Assembly: GCA_025933895.1 (NCBI GenBank) | Contig: JAICZB010000073.1 | Coordinates: 1-9,158, forward strand | DNA length: 9,158 bases | Direction of reading: 5' to 3' | From: Thermoleophilia bacterium | Lineage (GTDB): Bacteria > Actinomycetota > Thermoleophilia > Gaiellales > Gaiellaceae | Shown: in pieces, positions 6,250 through 9,158 of the stretch | How the letters are laid out: the number at the start of each line of letters is the position of its first letter | Numbering within the stretch: the stretch's first letter is position 1 | Program-made: the position numbers and the translations under genes | Notes under the pieces: generated by a model | Told to the model about the DNA's origin: nothing | The model's input: only the letters and a program-made list of their open reading frames with translations | Database searches by the model: none

Positions 6250-6413
6250 ATGAAAAGGCCCCGGCTGCGGCTCCGGGGCCTTCTCGAGAGGCGCGCCACT
6301 CTCGGTGGGGTTACGAGAGACGGATCTGCGGCCCACCCGTCTCACGTCCCTCACCGGGAGTCCCGGCGCGCCCCCTGCGAACCGTGGCCTGGCGTCCGGC
6401 CTGGTTGCAAGGT
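6250..6413 (-). ncRNA. Candidate structured small RNA, about 164 nt, family not recognised
   Basis: A complete transcription unit with no protein in it: promoter at 6448-6420, expected start at A6413, intrinsic terminator at 6282-6253. Reading the minus strand, the RNA has a 5' hairpin (span 6409-6376, UGC/AACC/GGCC arms with small bulges). Next comes a long hairpin (span 6355-6304) in which GGUG-A-GGG, ACG and GAGACGG pair with CCGUCUC, CGU and CCC-CACC, about 17 pairs around a 13-nt loop. GGCGCGCC near 6373-6366 can pair with its copy at 6297-6290, closing the long hairpin; alternatively CGAGAG (6305-6300 region) pairs with CUCUCG (6286-6281 region). It does not show the SRP RNA, RNase P, tmRNA or 6C RNA signatures I know; a divergent 6S-type RNA is possible but unproven. 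It is divergent from the XRE-TPR gene. Confidence 0.6.
6253..6282 (-). terminator. Intrinsic terminator of the small RNA
   Basis: On the minus strand AAGGCCCCGG (6282-6273) pairs with CCGGGGCCTT (6264-6255) around an 8-base loop, and the stem runs straight into TTTT then CATT (6256-6248). This is the only stem in the window followed by a T run. On the plus strand the same stem is followed by TTCTCG, a poorer signal, so the minus direction is preferred; it may also stop weak read-through from tetR. Confidence 0.75.
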
Positions 6414-6419
6414 GGGCTC

Positions 6420-6448
6420 ACTATAGGAGCCTCGGGGGCACTCGTCAA
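6420..6448 (-). promoter_or_regulatory. Sigma-70-type promoter of the small RNA
   Basis: TTGACG (6448-6443) and TATAGT (6425-6420) are separated by exactly 17 bases. Each hexamer differs from the consensus at one position. This is by far the best two-box promoter in the window and suggests strong, housekeeping-sigma transcription starting near 6413. A second TTGACC lies at 6461-6456 but has no -10 at a suitable distance. Confidence 0.75.
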
Positions 6449-6455
6449 GTAGCTC

Positions 6456-6555
6456 GGTCAAGTGATTTTGCGTTTGGCGCAGTTGACCAACATTCCCGAT
6501 GAATAGGGCCCAAAAGGGGGATGTTCAAATCAATGAACTTGCACTTCAGTGAAGT
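6456..6555. promoter_or_regulatory. Palindrome-rich control region upstream of the XRE-TPR gene
   Basis: This gene-free stretch is richer in A and T than the rest of the window. It contains GTCAAGT twice 13 bases apart (6444-6450, 6457-6463), TTGACC at 6483-6488 facing the other way, and AACATTCCC (6489-6497) pairing with GGGGATGTT (6517-6525) with one wobble. It also contains GTTCA/TGAAC around 6 bases (6523-6538) and the near-perfect 13-base palindrome ACTTCAGTGAAGT (6543-6555). The last two share the words TTCA and TGAA and lie two helical turns apart by centre, as expected for operator sites of a dimeric regulator, most simply autoregulation by the XRE protein. I could not fix a plus-strand -10/-35 pair. 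Confidence 0.45.
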
Positions 6556-6584
6556 ATGCGCTTGACTGCAACAGCGCCGAGACC

Positions 6585-7934
6585 ATGCCCATGCGAGAGA
6601 CCGCCAGCCGCACCACTCGCAAGACCAGCCCCGAAGGACTTCGCCTCGGGGAACGCCTCCGCCAGCTCCGCGTCGCCGCGGGTCTGACGCAGAGCGAGCT
6701 GGCCGGCGAGCGCTTCTCGAAGGAGTACGTGTCGCAGATCGAGCGCGGCAAGACGCGCCCGACCGCGGGCACGATCGAGTGGCTCGCCGACCGTCTGGGC
6801 ATCGATGCCGGCTTCCTCGCGAGCGGTGTCGCGACCGACGAGCGCGCTCGGCTCGAAGGTGCCCTCTCGCGCGCCGAGGCTCTGTACGAGGCGCAGGAAG
6901 ATGTCGAGGCTGCGGAAGCCTTCGAGCCGCTGGTGGGCGCTGCCCGGGCGACCGGCATGCCCGAGCTGCAGGTTCGCGCGCTCTGCGGCAGCGGGCTCGC
7001 GAAGATGCGCACCGGCGAGCACCGCGCCGCAGTCGAGCTCCTCAACGAGGCGCGCTCGATCTCCGAAGCCGAATCGTTCTCCGACGTCGAGCGGGCCGAC
7101 GTGCTGTTCTGGCTCGGCTGCTGCCGCTACCAGCTCACCAGCGTGCAGACCGCGCTCGCGTTGTTCAACGAAGCCCTCGCGCTCGCCGACCGCTCCGGGC
7201 TCCCCTGCGACGCGCTCAAGGCGAACATCCTCTCGTGGCGCTCCCGTTGCTGGCAGCGCCAGCGGGACTTCGAAGGCGCGCGGGACGACGTCGAGCGCGC
7301 GCTCGAGCTGTCGCAGGGCGTCGAAGACCTCCGCACCATCGGCGCCGCGTACTTCCAGGCCTCTCTGATCGCCGATCGCGAGGGGCACTGGGTGCTGGCG
7401 CGCAACTACGCGGAGAAGGCGCGCGAGGCGTACTCCCAGCTCGCGGATCGCGTCCACGTCAGCCAGCTCACGAACAACCTTGGGGGCCTCAACTTCCTGC
7501 TCGGGAACACCGACCAGGCCGTCAAGCTGCTCAAGGAGTCGTTCTCGATCGCGCTCGATCTCGGGCGCGACGCCGACGCCGGCCGCGCGGTCTCGTCGCT
7601 GGCGCAGGTCCACCTGCGCACCGGCAGCATCGTGCTGGCCGAGGATCAGGCGCGTCAGGCGCTCGAGCTTCTCGACGGCCGCGTCGACTACGTCGACGAG
7701 ATCGGCAGCGCGCAGCTCGTGCTCGGTCGGTCCCTGCTCGAGCAGGACAGGCTCGACGAGGCAGAGGCGGCGTTCACCGCCGCCGAGACGAGCTTCGGCG
7801 AGCTCGGCTCCGGGAGCCACCGCGCGGCCGCCTGGGTCGCACGCGGCGACCTGGCAGCGCGTCGGGGGGATCACGAAAAGGCGGCCGAGCTCTATCGCAC
7901 GGCTGCAGAGGCTCTTCAGGACGTCCGCTTCTAG
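6585..7934 (+). CDS. XRE-family HTH regulator with C-terminal TPR domain
   Basis: 449 residues from ATG 6585. Residues about 20-78 are an XRE/Cro-type HTH: LGERLRQLRVAAGLTQSELA (21-40), FSKEYVSQIERGKTRPT (44-60, recognition helix with the usual S-Q-I-E-R-G-K), TIEWLADRLGI (63-73). Residues about 88-445 are a run of TPR-like helix pairs, clear around 176-201 and again near the C-terminus (AAWVARGDLAARRGDHEKAAELY). No membrane segment or enzyme motif is present. This architecture is that of peptide-sensing RRNPP regulators (PlcR, PrgX, Rgg) but is also used by other regulators, including many of unknown ligand in actinobacteria. ATG 6591 and GTG 6549 are in-frame alternatives; 6549 would put the first codons inside the 6543-6555 palindrome. 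No good ribosome binding site marks the choice. A lipoprotein-like peptide gene follows after 24 bases. Confidence 0.88.
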   Translation: MPMRETASRTTRKTSPEGLRLGERLRQLRVAAGLTQSELAGERFSKEYVSQIERGKTRPTAGTIEWLADRLGIDAGFLASGVATDERARLEGALSRAEALYEAQEDVEAAEAFEPLVGAARATGMPELQVRALCGSGLAKMRTGEHRAAVELLNEARSISEAESFSDVERADVLFWLGCCRYQLTSVQTALALFNEALALADRSGLPCDALKANILSWRSRCWQRQRDFEGARDDVERALELSQGVEDLRTIGAAYFQASLIADREGHWVLARNYAEKAREAYSQLADRVHVSQLTNNLGGLNFLLGNTDQAVKLLKESFSIALDLGRDADAGRAVSSLAQVHLRTGSIVLAEDQARQALELLDGRVDYVDEIGSAQLVLGRSLLEQDRLDEAEAAFTAAETSFGELGSGSHRAAAWVARGDLAARRGDHEKAAELYRTAAEALQDVRF

Positions 7935-7943
7935 AAGGGGAAG

Positions 7944-7950
7944 AAGGAGG
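7944..7950 (+). promoter_or_regulatory. Ideal Shine-Dalgarno deciding a TTG start
   Basis: AAGGAGG at 7944-7950 is a full match to the anti-Shine-Dalgarno and stands 8 bases before TTG 7959. It is the strongest ribosome binding site in the window, although the coding sequence it serves has only 40 codons. It rules out the in-frame GTG at 7950, which overlaps it. Confidence 0.75.
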
Positions 7951-7958
7951 TGACGACT

Positions 7959-8081
7959 TTGACCCACAAGCGACTGATGTACCTGTTGCTCATCGCATCG
8001 CTCATCGCGTTCATCCTCGGTTGCACCCATGGCTTCCACGGTGGTCCCGGACACGGGATGAGCGACGGCGGCGGCCTCTAG
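7959..8081 (+). CDS. 40-aa secreted or lipoprotein-like small peptide
   Basis: TTG start at 7959, TAG at 8079-8081. The peptide has a positive N-terminus (MTHKR), a hydrophobic core (LMYLLLIASLIAFIL, residues 6-20) and then GC at 21-22, forming a lipobox-like FILGC. The remaining tail after C22, THGFHGGPGHGMSDGGGL, is glycine-rich with three histidines. It would therefore be exported by the Sec route and either lipidated on C22 or cleaved nearby; the mature part is about 19 residues. The lipobox has L rather than a small residue at -2, so lipidation is uncertain. The His/Cys content allows metal binding as one possibility. The perfect ribosome binding site, the 24-base gap to the upstream regulator and the coherent signal-peptide architecture argue that it is real. 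I do not recognise a family. Its reading frame is the same as that of the downstream kinase, separated by the amber stop. Confidence 0.65.
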   Translation: MTHKRLMYLLLIASLIAFILGCTHGFHGGPGHGMSDGGGL

Positions 8082-8124
8082 ACCTGGGAGCACACGCGCG
8101 ACCCGCGCCTGCGTTTCCCAGGTC
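8081..8124 (+). promoter_or_regulatory. Stem-loop starting at the stop codon of the small peptide gene
   Basis: GACCTGGGA (8081-8089) and TCCCAGGTC (8116-8124) are exact reverse complements; within the loop GCGCG (8096-8100) can pair with CGCGC (8104-8108) around ACC. The last base of the TAG is the first base of the stem. No T run follows, so it is not a standard terminator. It could attenuate transcription into the kinase gene, protect the upstream mRNA, or act on termination at the amber codon. Confidence 0.45.
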
Positions 8125-8147
8125 GCCAACGGTGGCATGACGCCCTC

Positions 8148-9158
8148 GTGGGCGCACGTCTCGAGCGCGCTCGGCGCGCGCTGACCGTCGGGCGGGTCGC
8201 ACACCAGAGTGGACTGCGGCGGATCCTGGCCGAGGTCGGCTTGACCGGCCGGCGAGACGCCACGCCCGAGGGGGCGCAGTCGTTCCGTCGCGGCCTCGAG
8301 GAGCTCGGGACGACCTTCATCAAGCTCGGACAGCTCCTCTCGTCGCGTCCGGATCTCCTGCCCGACGTCTACATCGACGAGCTCGGGCATCTCGTCGACG
8401 ACGTGCCCGGCGTCCCGTTCCCCGAGATCGAGGCCGTGCTGAGGGAGGACTTCGGCGAGGACGCGTTCGTCAGCGTCGACCCGGAGCCGCTCGCCACCGC
8501 GTCGATCGCGCAGACGCATCGCGGATTGCTCGCCACCGGCCAGGAGGTCGTCGCCAAGGTGCGCCGCCCTGGCATCGTCGAGCAGGTCGAGCTCGACCTC
8601 GCGGTGCTGCGCTCGACGGTACGAATCGCCCGTCACTCCGAGTCCGCGCAGCGGATCCAGCTCGAGGAGCTCGCGGAGGAGCTCGAGCTCCACCTCCGTG
8701 CGGAAATGGACTTCGTCGAGGAGGCGCACAACACGGAGCTCGTGCGAGGGCTCGTCGAGCGGTTCGAGGGGCTCGTCGTGCCGCGGGTGATGCGACCGTA
8801 CGTGAGCGAGCGTGCGCTCGTCCTCGAGTTGATCGAGGGCCGCAAGGTCGAGGTTGGGCACGGATTGGCGCCCGAGCAGGCGGCCGCGCTGGCGCGCGAG
8901 TTCTTCCGCGCCTACGTGTTCCAGGTCGTGGTGGAGGGCGTCTACCACGCAGATCCGCACCACGGGAACGTGCTCCTGACCGACGACGGCCGGCTTGCGC
9001 TCCTCGACTTCGGTCTCCTCGGCCGGCTCGACGAGGACACGCGGGCCGGTCTCGGGTTGCTGCTGCTCGCGCTGGCCCAGAACCGAGCCGACGACGTCGC
9101 CGACCTCGTCGTCTCGCTGTCGCTCACCACGACCCGCTCCGACCAGGCGGGCTTCGTG
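8148..9158 (+). CDS. ABC1/UbiB/AarF-family atypical kinase-like protein, partial (3' end beyond right edge)
   Basis: 337 residues are visible and the frame is open to the edge. Family marks in order: KLGQ (59-62) in FIKLGQLLSSRPDLLP; an A-rich loop ATASIAQTHRG (116-126) in place of the usual P-loop; the nucleotide lysine K137 (VVAK); the ExD pair E186/D188 in EMDFVEEA; HADPHHGN (267-274), the catalytic loop, and DFG (287-289), the metal-binding motif. All key residues are present. ABC1 proteins bind ATP and support quinone or isoprenoid lipid metabolism at the membrane (UbiB, COQ8); the role in actinobacteria is poorly defined. The membrane helices often found at the C-terminus would lie beyond the edge. 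GTG 8148 is the only standard in-frame start between the amber codon (8079) and the KxGQ region that keeps the N-terminal helix; no strong ribosome binding site is seen, so the start is uncertain. The 66-base gap after the peptide gene suggests one operon. Confidence 0.9.
   Translation, partial: MGARLERARRALTVGRVAHQSGLRRILAEVGLTGRRDATPEGAQSFRRGLEELGTTFIKLGQLLSSRPDLLPDVYIDELGHLVDDVPGVPFPEIEAVLREDFGEDAFVSVDPEPLATASIAQTHRGLLATGQEVVAKVRRPGIVEQVELDLAVLRSTVRIARHSESAQRIQLEELAEELELHLRAEMDFVEEAHNTELVRGLVERFEGLVVPRVMRPYVSERALVLELIEGRKVEVGHGLAPEQAAALAREFFRAYVFQVVVEGVYHADPHHGNVLLTDDGRLALLDFGLLGRLDEDTRAGLGLLLLALAQNRADDVADLVVSLSLTTTRSDQAGFV

Noticed and set aside
6250..6413. Identity of the small RNA as SRP RNA, RNase P, tmRNA or 6C RNA
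   Set aside because: The conserved GGAAGCAG-type SRP loop, RNase P core words, tmRNA ends and C-rich twin loops of 6C RNA were not found. A 6S-type RNA was neither supported nor excluded.
6124..6502. Plus-strand open frames of 65-105 codons in the tetR/XRE gap
   Set aside because: They have no motif or ribosome binding site and run through hairpins and the minus-strand promoter-terminator unit, which explains the region better.
6483..6511. TTGACC at 6483-6488 as -35 of the XRE-TPR promoter
   Set aside because: At 16-18 bases downstream the sequence is GGGCCC-like, with no -10 box; only a poor TAGGGC at 15 bases is available.
8137..8184. Short ATG frame of 15 codons overlapping the kinase start
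   Set aside because: Too short and without a proper ribosome binding site; its composition is not informative.
6546..8963. Minus-strand open frame of 805 codons antisense to the XRE-TPR and kinase genes
   Set aside because: It mirrors genuine genes with clear HTH, TPR and ABC1 motifs on the plus strand. Its composition (rich in R, E, L, D, V without motif) is the usual antisense shadow in high-GC DNA.

Overview
The window looks like chromosomal DNA of a high-GC actinobacterium. Codon third positions are almost all G or C, GTG and TTG starts are common, and several starts sit directly behind a TAnnnT -10 box with little or no leader, as in leaderless actinobacterial transcripts. A Thermoleophilia-type lineage (Gaiellales/Solirubrobacterales) would fit, but that is inference. 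I see no insertion sequence, CRISPR array, phage gene, tRNA or rRNA.

Layout. 1-326 (-): 5' part of an OsmC/Ohr-like gene running off the left edge. 383-607 (+): a 74-residue protein of unknown function, divergent from it. 706-1647 (+): one unbroken frame joining a Mug-type uracil/thymine mismatch glycosylase to a Nudix hydrolase. 1625-3223 (-): glutamine-dependent NAD+ synthetase (nadE), overlapping the glycosylase-Nudix gene tail to tail by 23 bases. 3234-3998 (-): a short-chain dehydrogenase/reductase (SDR) just upstream of nadE; a perfect 10-base inverted repeat with TATAAT in its centre lies at the SDR/nadE joint. 4021-4057: a cluster of inverted repeats that looks like a TetR-type operator between the divergent SDR and MFS genes. 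4074-5522 (+): a 14-helix DHA2-type MFS drug exporter, coupled by a 4-base overlap to its likely TetR regulator (5519-6115). 6116-6250: dense GC hairpins.

6250-6425 (-): a probable small non-coding RNA of about 164 nt, not listed by any protein-based view. It has a TTGACG-17-TATAGT promoter, several strong hairpins and an intrinsic terminator. 6426-6584 is a less GC-rich, palindrome-rich control region shared with the divergent gene. 6585-7934 (+): an XRE-type HTH regulator with a long TPR domain. 7959-8081 (+): a 40-residue lipoprotein-like secreted peptide, behind an ideal ribosome binding site and missed by ORF length cut-offs. 8148 to the right edge (+): an ABC1/UbiB/AarF-family atypical kinase, incomplete.

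How the parts may work together. MFS-TetR is an ordinary self-regulated efflux module. SDR-nadE looks like a two-gene redox/NAD unit with its own internal promoter and operator. The most interesting region is 6250-8150: an XRE-TPR regulator followed after 24 bases by a tiny exported peptide gene, with a structured RNA divergent to it. This layout resembles the receptor-pheromone cassettes of the RRNPP family of Firmicutes, and would be a new instance in an actinobacterium if the peptide proves to be the ligand.
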